Assembly: GCF_963675165.1 (NCBI RefSeq)
Contig: NC_087377.1
Coordinates: forward strand, 3,840,899-3,904,898
Source: Halichondria panicea
Lineage: Eukaryota; Porifera; Demospongiae; Suberitida; Halichondriidae
Length of the DNA: 64,000 nucleotides
Reading direction: 5' to 3'
Part shown: positions 35,465 to 47,600 of the stretch, one piece after another
Position numbering within the stretch: the first letter of the stretch is position 1
How the letters are laid out: the number at the start of each line of letters is the position of its first letter
The notes under the pieces: model-generated
Databases searched by the model: none
Told to the model about the DNA's origin: nothing
Seen by the model: the letters and a program-made list of their open reading frames with translations, nothing else
Translations under genes and position numbers: made by a program

Positions 35465-35659
35465 GCATTTTGCTCTGACCTGCTTGATGACACTATCAAT
35501 GGTGGTTTGTGGGAGTACAATACGGATCAGTTAAATAATCGCACTCGATCGAATGGAACTGTTGCAAAGTACATTTGTAACGTTGGTTTGAGCCCATTAG
35601 GTGGCATTCTGACATGTGACACGGTCAATGGACGGGGTATAATCCAGTGTGCTCAATAA
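35465..35659 (+). pseudogene. Gene C: lone CCP domain with terminal stop
   Basis: Reads CSDLLDDTINGG with RSNGTVAKYIC and a final QC, so all four CCP cysteines are present. Compared with other CCP exons, which end in phase 1 before GTAAGT, this one has two extra bases that create TAA directly before the donor. If translated, the product would be a small secreted CCP protein without a membrane anchor. Confidence 0.75.
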
Positions 35660-35948
35660 GTAAGTCCTGAGTATGTATACACGAACGGTGACTGTGTAGT
35701 CTATTTTAGATGCAGATATTCAACATAATTATTGTCGGGTAGTAGCCTGATCATGATACATGGGGACCGACATGCACTGTATTAAATACCTTCCCTACAA
35801 AGGGCAATGTTTTCACGAAGTATAATAACGTAGTACGGGTTTAGGCACTCTTTTAATACAATGTCTCCAAATGATAGGTTTTCAGAAATTCCCACTATAA
35901 TGTGATGTGCCTTCTCCGTAGTTACGTGAACATTTCTCCCATGTTTAG

Positions 35949-38900
35949 GCCTGGCATCGACAATCGCCATCTACACTCCGGCTGCTCTTGTTCTATTGAT
36001 GATAATGGTCAGTCCCTGTATATGTGCTTGTATATGTTATGCAAGGATGAGACGCTACAAAAAAAAGAGGTCAAGAGTATCTACTATTAGGTGAGGCCTA
36101 TGATGGTTGAGCTGCTAAAATGTTCTAGCGCCTCAACAGTCTCTGCCCCAGTGAGAAATCGCTTCCTACGCCACTGGTATGTGTTGTGTATTTGAGTTAA
36201 TAAATCTCTCTATCTCTTATAGAATGAGGAAGCTATCTGATTGGAGCAATCTTATGGGTAAGCACTATAATAATTATACCGTGTATACAAATTTCAACAC
36301 ATTCTGCAGATTATCAAATGCGAGAGATTGTGAAGTATGTTCCAGAATCAATGAGGATTCTTCCCAGCTCCAATCTAAAACTGCAAGATGCAGTCGGTCA
36401 CTTAATAAAGATTACTTCCAAGTCTAGCAGTTTAATCACGTTGGTTTGTTTCCACTATTCCAGGAGCCTTTGGGATCGTGTACAAGGGACTATTAATGGA
36501 CTGGAACAACATTGCCATGAGGGGTGTGGCTTTGAAGACGGTAATACTTTCATTTATATATACCTTGAAAAGAAATGCCAGAGGTTTTACCTTTGCCTTT
36601 GGAATTTCAATAGTTCTCTTTCTCTGAAGGTACACACAAGTAATCAGTTTTCCTTACACCCCTCCCCCCTCCCTCCAGGTCTATTCACTCAGAGTGACAT
36701 ACAGAGCATGGTGAGTGAGATCACTAAGATGCAAGAGTTCCACCACCCTCACGTCATGCCCCTGATTGGGGTGTGCCTCGATGCTGGACCCGGTGTTTCC
36801 ATAGTGATGCCGTATATGACCAATGGGAGTCTACTAGACTACATGAAGAAAGAGAGGTCTACCCTAGAGTTGGCAGAGGGAGAGGATTCTGAGAAGGTAA
36901 TTTGATTTCCATGCCAAAAACACAAAAACAAGCCAATAAAAATTAATGTTGCACAGTTCATGTTAATGATTATATAAATTATAGGCCTCAACATTTCCAT
37001 AATTATTGTAATTATAATTATAGCACGTGTTTAGACCGGCATGTGTTAGCTCGCCACCTCTTTATTACAGCCACTATAGTTGTTGGTTTGCCCAAGCGAT
37101 ACCGCTGTTCACTGTATGTATACTGTTTTGTGTTCCTTCTGAAGGAACTGTATGCATGCATGGATCAATAACTTGAGTTCAAGGGGTTTTCAATTACAAA
37201 ACTAAACACTGTATTTTAATAGTTATTTGAACGGCCTATCGAAGGGAATTTAGTTAATGTACTGAACAATACAATAGTGCCAAGTTATCTCGTACCATTT
37301 GTAGGTGTTAGCTGTGAGGAAGCTGCTGTTGAAGATGTGTCATCAGATTACTCTTGGAATGGCTTATCTTGCTCAGCACAAGTTCATCCATCGAGACCTG
37401 GCTGCCAGGAACTGCATGTGAGACACTGAATTAGTTTGTCTGGCCTTACGTGCGTTCACACAGTAATGTGTACATCTCTATTATTATCACTTATTCAAAT
37501 CACAGCAAATATTCAAGCAATTTAGTTGATACAGGTTGGATTCTAACGGTGACCTCAAAGTTGGTGATTTTGGTCTGGCCGAGGACACGTATGCACAAGG
37601 ATACTTTAGACAGGGTGAAACTGAGGGAGTCAAACTGCCGTACAAATGGTTAGCAATTGAGAGTCTAAATGATGCTATCTTCTGCGAGAAGACAGACGTG
37701 GTATGTTGCTTATCAGTGCTCTGAACAAACTGTCCGGGCCCTCAAACTTTGTTGACATTACTATTACTATAGACATGTTCCCAATAATACAGTGGTCGTA
37801 TGGTATGACTGTGTTGGAAGTCTTCAGTAGTGGCCGGACCCCCTACCCTGGAGTGGACCCAATGTCCCTAGTGACTCTACTCAGAGAGGGCAAGAGATTG
37901 GAACCTCCCCAGAATATTGCCTGCACTACGGAAATGTAATCACGCTTTGATATACCAACAGGAGTACATTAATAAGAGTAGCATCCAACTGTGGCAGTTG
38001 TATAGTGTAAACCATGCATGATACAATACTAGTATGTGATATCAATTAAGGCACTCTCAGACCACATTTTAAGTGGATGCGTAGGTGTTGGTTAAAAATA
38101 ATACCAGCATACAAACTGTGGTTTGTACCTAGCTCCAGCCCACATTCATGGCAAACAGTTACACAACTACGCACAAGTGTTAGTGACGTGTTCAGTCCTA
38201 GATGTAGAATGGAATGTGTGATAGAGTTGCATAATCCTCTTAATGCACTCCTGATACTAAAATAATATTTAGGTTGGGTGTATAAAAAGCTAACAGGCGA
38301 TTCAAAGTTTAGTTTTTAAAAAGTTGTACATGTCCCCATTATTGTTAATTGATACACCCAAGGCTGAGGTTGGTTATAATGTCATGGCAACCCATAATAC
38401 TAACAAATAAATCTACAGGATCTCGCTGATGACCAGCTGTTGGTACGAGGATTCTGAAGAGAGGCCATCCTTCGATGAGCTAGCAGCGGAGTTGGAGAAA
38501 GTTCTGAGCACCATGGTGGGCTACGTGGAACTGAATATGGAGCTAGTCTCCATCACTGAGGACGAACACAGTAAACACAATATAAGTTAGGAGACACTGT
38601 ATTGAAGTGACGTGTTGTAATTGAATATGATGTTTAGTTAACTTTATAGTTCGGAGAGGTTCTACTATCTTTCAACAGACGTGATGATTAACTTTCTGTG
38701 CTTCGTTCAGACCTCTTTCAACTATACCATAAAACATATAACTAGGCAATCAAGTAATATCACTTTTCTTGCACCTTCCTATACCCCAATACATTTCTCG
38801 AGATAGGGGGAAGTATTGCCCTACCATTATGAGAAACTATGTTCTATCTGCATACAAAAACAGCATGAAAAAATTCAATGGCTGCCTTATAACGGCAATA

Positions 38901-39585
38901 CTTTAGGATTTATGTGAAAAGGTAGAGGAGACATTAAGTTACTGAAAGAAAACCAAAATCCTAGAATAGCTCTAACTTTGCTTATAGTGTACTGAGTTTT
39001 GCTCCATAAGGGTTGTTTTCCTAGGCCCTGTCACAATTACTTAGGTTGAGTGTATACGTAAAAAGCTAACAGCTAATTTCAAAGTTGAGCCACTTTATTG
39101 TGAGGGTTGATCAATTCGCAACAAACAATAAAATCGCAAAACCTAACACACGATCCTTGCCAAAACGCAATAGTTAGATCCCAAAGGGTCAATTTTTCTG
39201 CTGATTCATTCGAAAAGGTTTTTCATCCGCATAATATTCTATAGTAATACGGTATTCAGATGTTAATTTTGCTTTTTTTCAGAGTATGATCAGGTCCTCT
39301 CACTCGTAGAGCAGAAGAAACTTGCCGAGGCCGCTACTGAGGAGGTTGCTATGGAAGAAAATGCTGCATACTGCATGGTTAAGAGCCGAAGAACAAGTAA
39401 CTACGGAGACCAATCTCGCTGATGGGCTGAAAAGTGATATACAGGAAATTCAAGCCAAACAAGTTACTGGCTCAGCTCACCATTTCAACAGTGACCCTCA
39501 ACTGCCAGAGCATGACCATGAAGATTACAGTGACTATCAAGACACCACCGGATATGCTCAAGTACTGCACAGACGATCTTCATAG
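35949..39585 (+). pseudogene. Gene C: membrane and kinase exons with splice and frame lesions
   Basis: The membrane exon has the Cys-rich helix type of D (SPCICACICYA). The P-loop exon lost its AAG|GTG donor (GGTC then ACTTAATAAA), and the next exon lost seven bases including the end of ALKTLK. From 36679 on, exon borders are canonical and equal in length to those of genes A, B and D (218, 113, 166, 143, 152 nt). The tail reads EENAAYC and is then out of frame; a second frame from about 39380 continues TTETNLADGL to DTTGYAQVLHRRSS and stops at 39585. Confidence 0.8.
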
Positions 39586-40466
39586 ACTATGAAAAACGTC
39601 TGTTTAATATAATAATTATAGTGAATTCAATTATTTACTGTAGGATGCTCGCTATTTTATGTACTGTAATGTGACTGTAAGCCTAACTTATTAGCGAAAT
39701 GTTTGCAGAAGCAGCCGATCCTTTTACATTTTGTAGCTCTTTTATTATCGTAATTATGGCTGTTATATTCTATCTTAAAGTCACGTTGTCAATATAATTC
39801 ACGTTTCCCAAACGTGCACGCGTCATAATTATGATCGTATGCACGTGAAGGGGACCATGAAAAATAAAATGCTGGGTCAATTGATTCCGTGGGCATGATT
39901 GTATGTATTTTGTCAAGCTTTTCCCTTCCCTGGTACTGTACCATGCACGTACCCTAATCATGAAAATTATTATTAGCTTTACAGTGAGTAAAGTGTAAAA
40001 AATTCAGGGAGGGCGGCGACGCCCGTCTAGCCAAAACCTGACCAGCCTGACCACTTGCTACGGCCTTGTTCTTTGCATGTCCATGCACTACTATCTATGA
40101 TTATGTATAGTGTAGATAAGGTGCTTGTATTGGATTGCTGGTAAATTTGGTGGTTTTCCCCTGGACATGCACATGTGATTGTGCTGGAGCTCGTTAACTT
40201 ACTGTACATGTGCTAGCTCATCTGCAGCCATTATTTTGGCAAGAATATAGTTAATTATATGAAGAAAGTTAATGAACCTTGAAACAAGTATTTAAACTTC
40301 TATGGTGCACGTTGTACTTTTTTGTGCATGCATGAGTTATAACGAGGTGTATAAAAGCGATTACGTTGAATAATGTTTGTACTTGTGAACATTAATTTAA
40401 ATTTTGATTGCCTGTCAGTGGAAGTCACAAGACTGTGACATGAATAATTGTGCAATCATGTGGAAG

Positions 40467-40584
40467 CAGAGGAGGTCTGACATGCGTGCACGAATCACTA
40501 CAAGTTCAGTGCATTGATGTCAACGTATAGGAAATGTGCACTAGCACTTGTAGTGATTCGTACATGCATGTCGGACCTCCTCCG
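40467..40584. mobile_element. MITE (CAGAGGAGGTCTGACATG termini), 118 bp
   Basis: Nearly a perfect palindrome; direct repeats GTGGAAG on both sides (40460-40466, 40585-40591). Same family as 63394-63538, and related at its tips to 136-289. Confidence 0.82.
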
Positions 40585-40948
40585 GTGGAAGTCACAAGAC
40601 ATGAATAATCAGAATTGTGATTGCCTGCATGTCAGTGGAAGTCACAAGATATGCACGCCCTATATGTTTGTATTGTAACTAGCTTCCACATTAATTAAGG
40701 GTATTTATGACAAGGATATGGTGGAAGCAAAGCCCACTAGTTCAACAATGAATCAGCTAATGTACTTTACCTCATTCCTGGAAATTGCGTTCAGCAAAAA
40801 TAAGGAAACGGAAAACGGAAACGGAAAACGGAACGGACGGCGGAAACGGAAAACGCGGAAACGTTTCCTTTTTCCGTTTCCTTCTTTTCCATGCACCCAC
40901 TTAGACGGCGGGCCACGCCCATCTATCACCCACTCTGGAGTCTGGACC

Positions 40949-41380
40949 CTATATGTGACAGGCTCTGGGAAAACCAGACTATTGGAGCAGAATTTAGTAT
41001 TGAGCTACAGCTAAATTTATGCCTACAGTATAAAATCTCAAATAAAATGTTATTGATGTATAAGTATCTACAGTCCTTCTACTACCTCTCTGTAAAATCT
41101 GATGCTCTAAATCCAACTCTTTCCATCGAAACGCTTCGTCCAAAGTTTCGCTATTACCTTATTTTTCCTAATTAAGCAATCTTTGAGAGTCGTTTTTCTC
41201 GATACTACATTTTACGGCTTCGAGTTTCCAACGTGCATGACTCGGGTATGAAACTAGGTATGTGAACACTAAGCATATCATTGTGTAGGCAATGCTCTGC
41301 TCTATTATTTGGTACATTAATCACACATATTTTAGTCTGCTCCAATAGTCTGGTTTTCCCAGAGCCTGTCACATATATAG
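40949..41380. mobile_element. Inverted-repeat element (CTATATGTGACAGG termini), about 430 bp
   Basis: CTATATGTGACAGGCTCTGG and ACCAGACTATTGGAGCAGA pair with complements at 41330-41380. It lies within 100 bp upstream of the gene D start codon. Confidence 0.75.
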
Positions 41381-41469
41381 ATTTAGCTATAGGCATAAAA
41401 CAGTTATCCTATACAAAGTTCAACAATTATAATCTAGGCTGAGGAGTTGAAAATCTATATATAGCTGTG

Positions 41470-41665
41470 ATGTACAAGCTTATTGCATGTATTGTGATTC
41501 TGTCTGCACTGTCACAAGAGTCAGTACAAGATGGCAACTGTCCTGACTGTCCTGACTGTCCAGTCTGTAGAGCACCCACTGCTGAGGCTTCAATTACAAG
41601 CACCTTTGCTGGCAGCTTCAGTAAAACCAGACGGAGAAGACAAGCCGCTACATATTCAGAGCCTG
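41470..41665 (+). CDS. Gene D exon 1: signal peptide and RRRR propeptide
   Basis: [16 protein letters not shown] signal peptide, then a nine-base tandem unit giving [10 protein letters not shown] (also in gene C, absent in B), then KTRRRRQAA. The exon ends CTG|GTATGT in phase 1. Confidence 0.83.
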
Positions 41666-44600
41666 GTATGTGTATAAGATCTATTTCACTACATGCACAT
41701 GTTTTCGGTGTCAGAGAATTGTGCTTGTGATAGTTCGCATGCATCATGGGTTTATGTTAATTATATAGCTAGTGTCATATTTGTATGCATGTGAGGTACA
41801 TTGATAATTATAGTGCTATATAGATCTAGTGAAACAATGGAGTCTTTAGTCTACATTGTTAACGTTGCTCCTATAAAATAAAGCATTGCGAGTTTGTGCT
41901 TTGTAGAGGTTAACTGTCACACGGTGTTATTTCAAGGGTTTGATGTGATAAAAATTATGCTGACGTTTCTCACGTATATACAGTCACATTATAATTATAG
42001 CAGTGGCGTAGGAAGGGGGGCACCAAATCAAGGTTATCACAACAACTCTTGGTACAGAGTTCATGCCTTGCTCCTCCTGTTAGAGGCTGTGCAGTTCTTT
42101 TGGCATAATGAGTTGGCTAGCATTGAAATCATAGATTTATAACCCGATACACAATTTGCGCACGCTCGCAGTACATGTAAGCTGAAAGTTAAACGTTATA
42201 ACGCGTTGCGTTAGCGTGTGCACGCGTTAACTTCTCGTTATTCACGCATTACGTGCATTACGTATTGTTAGGGCTTCGTTTGCAGACTGTGCATACCTGG
42301 AAATTAACGTTCTTATCAGTAAGATTTCCTGGTACTGCAAACCTAATTTATAGGTGTTAATTAAATAAACAGAACCCATAATGTTAAGGAAACTACAGGA
42401 GCTTTGTGCACATGTCATAATACAGCACACTACTAAACTAGTTCTCGTTTTCTTTGCCACTGGAGGAGTCTTTCCTTTGAAGGTAATTCAAAAGCCTTCC
42501 TCCCTCGTCGATTGCTCTAATACAATTTTTCTAGGCCATCTCTCTCTGCTCACTCCCCTCTAGAGGCCAATAGGTGAAGGCATTGGCCTTGATTAAAAGG
42601 AGCACTTCGGCATCAAGGGCCTTTTTCCCTCTCGTGCCACTGCAGTTACACTCCTTTCTCTGTTGAAGAGTGAAAAGCAACTCCGCCTGCTTCAAAGCGA
42701 AGTTTCGACGTGAGGGACAACGGATCTTCAGCGATAACAGCCTATCAGCTGAGAGAGGGCTCTGTTATAATGTGTTGTCTTCCGATCTCGGAATATCCTC
42801 TATATCAGATGGAACCAGAAATCTGTTGTGGTGGAGGTGATCCCACATTTATTGTAAAGTCGTCTCTCAACCGTAATCCAGTTGAATCGAGCACTCGTCA
42901 GTGAATAGCACATCCTTAAACTCCAGATCTTCGTCTTCAACTTGCCTCGCCTCCTGATTTTTGTCTGAAATCAATGCACAATATCGGGTTTTTTTGCAGA
43001 CCCAGCCCAGCTCCCTCCTGGGTCTCTTGACAGTGCTGTGGCTAACTTTAACGGCCGGAAATCGATCTTGAAATAGAACGTATACTGTTTAGTTATACTC
43101 AGCTCATTGTTAACAGTCATACAGTCATCCAGAAACTTATAGTGTATGGGGGTGAGCTTCCTGAGCGGTCGAACAGTTCTGTTGTCAGCGACAGATCCCG
43201 TTCGTTTGTATTTTTTTATTAACAGACACAAAGACGTGCAGCTAACCGAAAACCCTTCGATAAACATAATTTCTTCTTCATTGTCTTTAAACCGTATACA
43301 TGCAGCTTTCCACATAGCAATTATTATCCGTGATCGTGTGCTTATAGACATTCTCCCCATTATTAATGCTTATTAGAGAAAGGTAGGTGTACCTCAGTGA
43401 GTGGCATATAAGTTTTTACACACAGATTTTTTTTATTGTAACGCGGTAAGGTATGTTGTACATTCTCCTAGTATAATTATAAGCTATAGGTCAAAAAAGT
43501 ACAACACTTGAGAAAGGGCAAATTTAGACTAGCCTCGAGACTAGCCGTTCGTTATCTGAAGGAACGCCTGGCAATGTAGAACTCGTTTAGCTGAGTCAGC
43601 GAGTGGTTAGGCTTGAGTAGCTGTGAACGTGATTGCGGTAACCGCAAACACAACAATACTATAGCTATAGCTGCACGTTACTGTAAGCATCATAACGTAT
43701 TCACGGGCAAGTATACAGTTGTTGCCGGGTAATTACCGGTCCAAGAAATCGACCAATTATATAGACAAGTTGTACATCGGAACTTGACCAGGCGTTCTTT
43801 CAGATAACGAACGGCTGGTCTTGAGGCTAAATTTAGACAATGTTCATGGACTTTAATTAGGTAATTGCCCTCAGGTATATATGTATACTATAATAGCACA
43901 TGTTCCCACTACATGTATGTAAACTCTTTAGTGGTGTCTAATTACTATGGAGGTGAAACACTTTCCAAGAAATGAGTACATGTACAATGAACCTATAATA
44001 GGTTCTGAGAAACGGTGGTATTCGTGAGTAAAAATTTCGTTTAGTCTCGTGGCTGCACGGCATTCCTACATTCCGATAAGCCACGCCTAAGTTAAAATTT
44101 CGTGGAAGTCAGCCTGCCCACGAAAATAACGAATTTTTTACCCCACGAAACTTACCCGCTATACGGTATATAGTACATGCATAGACCTTACAAAATACTA
44201 ATTCATTCACTGCTTACACCATACAATGTTGCTATGCAAACAAATAGTACATTCACATTCACATGACTAAATAAAAAGTGAGCAATGGTGCATAACTTCT
44301 AGTATGGAGACTCATAGAACCGGGAGTAGAGAATGGTCTACCAACGCCTTATGCTGAGACTTGTGCTGTACGAAAAATTGTTACGCTAAAGAACTTACTA
44401 AAGCTCACTGCAGTATACCGGTTTTGACCATCAAGTGTCCGAACATATTTCTCTACTAGATAAGCACCAAACAATATTTTGTGATCTGTTACATGTAGTG
44501 TGGTACTTCGTACTGACAGTTTCTTCAGCCTGAAACTTCTTCAAACCTCACCATAATTACGTGAGTTCCATACCACCAAGGGCGTATACAGAGAAGAGGG

Positions 44601-47600
44601 CATGCAACTCACCCTATTCTCAGAATTATCCGACTTCATATTGAGCTATTTTTAGAACTGCCCACAAAAACTCCCACGCGTAACCTTTGACTGCACAAGG
44701 TAAATCAAAGTCTTTTTTTTATATACAGCGGTTTTCAGAGTTCTTGCATCTCCAATGTCTAGAGGGGAAGTCACTGGTCACGTGATATTCCCAAACATTT
44801 AAGGTTGGACAACATCACAGGAGCACAAAATTAATAATTATTGCTGAGTCAGGCAAGTTTTTTTACATGAGTTTTCAATATAAATTTTACAGACAAAGTT
44901 ATTCGTTACTAGTTATTCAGAGAACTCTAAAATAAGCGTGTAGCTTCTCAGTATTATATAAGGAACTGGTTGAAGTGACTGCCCCGGCCTGCCTACTCAT
45001 TTTGTGTTGCTGCAAGCTGATGAGTCATATAGTCTAGACAGTAGAATCTCTCTTAGCTCGAGACATCCAGTCCTGTGTTACTAATAGTAGCTCACAAAAC
45101 TATTGGAAGTGCTTTCAATCTCAAGGATAGCTTCAGCGGTGATGCCAAAGGCTATTTCCAAGGTTGATTTTCTCCCAAATCATGTATTGGAAAAAAATCG
45201 GTTTAGAATGAGGCTAGAACTTCAATCTTGTTACGTAACGGTTCATGTGACAGGTACTTCCGCTCTAGGTACAGCGGTTTTCAGAGTTCTTGCATTTGCA
45301 ATGTCTAGAGCGGAAGTACCTGTCACATGAACCGTTACGTAACAAGATTGAAGTTCTAGCCTCATTCTAAACCGATTTTTTTCCAATACATGATTTAGGA
45401 GAAAATCAACCTTTTGGAAATAGCCTTTGCAAGCCTTTTGCATCACCGCTGAAGCTATCTTTGAGATTGTAAGCAGTTCAAATAGTTTTGTGAGCTACTA
45501 TTAGTAACACAAGACTGGATGTCTGGAGCTAAGAGAGATTCTACTGTCTGTATGACTCATCAGCTTGCAGCAACACAAAATGAGTAGTCAGGCCGGGGCA
45601 AGCCACTTCAACCAGTTCCTTATAATAGTTCCTTATAATACTGGAAAGCTACACTCCTATTTCAGACTTCTCTGAATAACTAGTAACGAGTAATTTTGTC
45701 TATAAAATTTATACTGAAAATTCAATGTAAAAAAATTGCCTGACTCAGCAATATTTGTGCTCCCCCGTGATGTTGTCCAACCGTAAATGTTTGGGAATAT
45801 CACGTGACAAGTGACTTCCGCTCTAGACATTGGAGATGCAAGAACTCTGAAAACCGCTGTATATATCCTGTATCTGCATGTACTGGTAGCTCGCTAGCTC
45901 AATTGCAGCATAGTAAAACTAGTTCTCAGCAGCAGTATGGCTCGTACTAGCAGTGTCAAAGGCAAAGGCAAACCATTCAACAGTTGCAACTCCAAGAAGA
46001 TAAAACCTAGGTACAATAAACCTGTCTTCCTGAGTCTCTGGTACTTCTTAACAATGCGCCTAGCACTTAATTTCCCGCTCGAAGGGGTTGTCTTGGACCT
46101 GGCTGGACTAGGACTGGTCATGACACTTCTCTAATTTAAAATAATACTTCACTAGATCTAGCTCCGAGGGGTCCGACACTCCGTGAAATCTTGTACACCT
46201 ACTTTTGAAATCTTTTGAAATCTCATGAAATCCCGAAATCTTGAAATCTCTGAAATCTCTGAAATCCCACCTTTGACCTTATTTTCCGTAATCTTATTGT
46301 AATCTCAGTGTCATGTCTTGACTAGATGGGCGTGGCCTGCCTACAAAAAGGGGACGGGCACGCCCATCTATGCCTTGATTGCATCTGCTCACAGTGCAAG
46401 TGCTAGTGCAAGTGCTAGTGCATCCATGACCAAGGTGCATGACTAGTGCAAGTGTTGAATGACGGTAGAACTTTCAATCTTCAACCCCAGTGATGCTCTG
46501 TGAAATCTCTGAAATCTTTGAAATCTCTGAAATCTTTGTGAAATCTCTGAAATCTTTGTGAAATCTTGTACGCTAAAAATTACAGTGTCGGACCCCTCGG
46601 ATCTAGCTCAGCTAGCTAGCAAAGGCAGCTCTGATGTACACGCCCATATATAATTATAACTCCGTAAATAACACCGCCCACTTGTTCACGTCCGTATACT
46701 GGATTCTATTTTTAGCATATCCGGTCTCTGATACGAAGTCAGATGAGTACATAGGGTACATAGTGAGTTGCATGCCCTCTTCTCTGTATACGCCCTTGAT
46801 ACCACCAAGAGTAGATAAAAGAATCTACTCTTGATACCACCTTATAGCAGGTACTTTTCGAGGATCTACTCAAAAAGTACCCGTTATACAATTTCTAGAA
46901 GCCATCATTGCTCAGGACTGCATGTTGTTTGCATAGCAACACTGTATGGTGATTTTGTGGTTTTGTGGTAATGCGGTGAGCTGATTTAGTATTATTTTTG
47001 CAATGTCTATGCCAACAGCTGTATGTACATGTCATGTGATGATTGATATCTCTATTTTCTACAGATTCCAATGCTCCTACAACACGAGGCAATGAATTTG
47101 CCCTTGCATTTATGAAAAATACTGTTGAAAGAGCTGAAATAACACTTTATATTACGACTGAACAAAATGTGTCTAATTTCACTATTGAAACAAAGTTTTC
47201 AGGCCTAATAGGATTCAACGAGACATCACCTGACAGTGGATTGTACTGTCGTACTGGCACAGCTCGGAGGGGGGAATACACTATCATTCAATTGCAAGCT
47301 GGTGGAGACTCTAATGGACTACTGCCAGATTTATCAGTACGGAGTGATGGTGATAGTGATACAAGTGATAGACAAAAGGGACTGAACTTAACTGCAGATA
47401 ATCAGAACGATGAGCTCACAATATATGCTCTTAGCAGTGATGATAATATGACCTCCGCTGATGCTTTCATGGCTATTAACTGTGTCGCATTATTTCCAAC
47501 AGCGACTAATTATCAGTATTTCGTATTCTCTTCGTATACATCTTTAAACAATGCTATTGGTACAAGCCAGTTTCTCGTAACACCTTGTCAGAATAACACA

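Larger units (their letters stand above)
35172..39585 (+). pseudogene. Gene C: shortened, broken receptor tyrosine kinase copy
   Basis: A paralogue that starts with the same signal peptide (ATG 35172) but runs into TG/CA-rich repeat after residue ~50, so its donor site and RRRR site are missing. The IgGFc-type and Calx-beta exons are gone. One CCP exon remains (35465-35659), ending in TAA at the donor. Then come a membrane exon (35949-36090), juxtamembrane 36223-36257, P-loop exon (36310-~36397, donor deleted), 36464-36540 (7 nt shorter than in D, so out of frame), 36679-36896, 37305-37417, 37535-37700, 37793-37935, 38419-38570, and a tail from 39283 with a 4-nt frameshift near 39370. Later kinase exons are still well kept ([11 protein letters not shown]), suggesting recent decay or residual use. 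It is most similar to D. Confidence 0.85.
39586..41400. other. Intergenic C-D with MITEs and purine-rich stretch
   Basis: No gene seen. Contains the MITE at 40467-40584, a GGAAACG-rich palindromic stretch at 40795-40890 (GGAAAACGGAAACGG / CCGTTTCC), and the element at 40949-41380. Confidence 0.5.
44577..46798. mobile_element. 2.2-kb element with CAAGGGCGTAT termini and nested insertions
   Basis: Inverted ends CAAGGGCGTATACAGAGAAG, exact 7-bp direct repeats ATACCAC (44570-44576, 46799-46805). Inside are a foldback (44721-45866) and a further MITE (46153-46613). A short reading frame near 45894-46135 shows no known domain, so the mobilising enzyme is probably elsewhere. Gene D intron 1. Confidence 0.82.

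Noticed and set aside
36310-36905. Long frame through gene C kinase exons suggesting a fused, intron-less coding region
   Set aside because: The frame reads through intron sequence only because the donor was deleted; translated intron has no kinase similarity.
45103-45446. Similar reading frames on both strands around 45.1-45.45 kb
   Set aside because: They are mirror images produced by the palindrome centre, with no domain match.
45894-46135. Frames on both strands inside the 2.2-kb element
   Set aside because: Short, low complexity (basic/Leu-rich), no transposase motif. Could be a remnant but cannot be supported.
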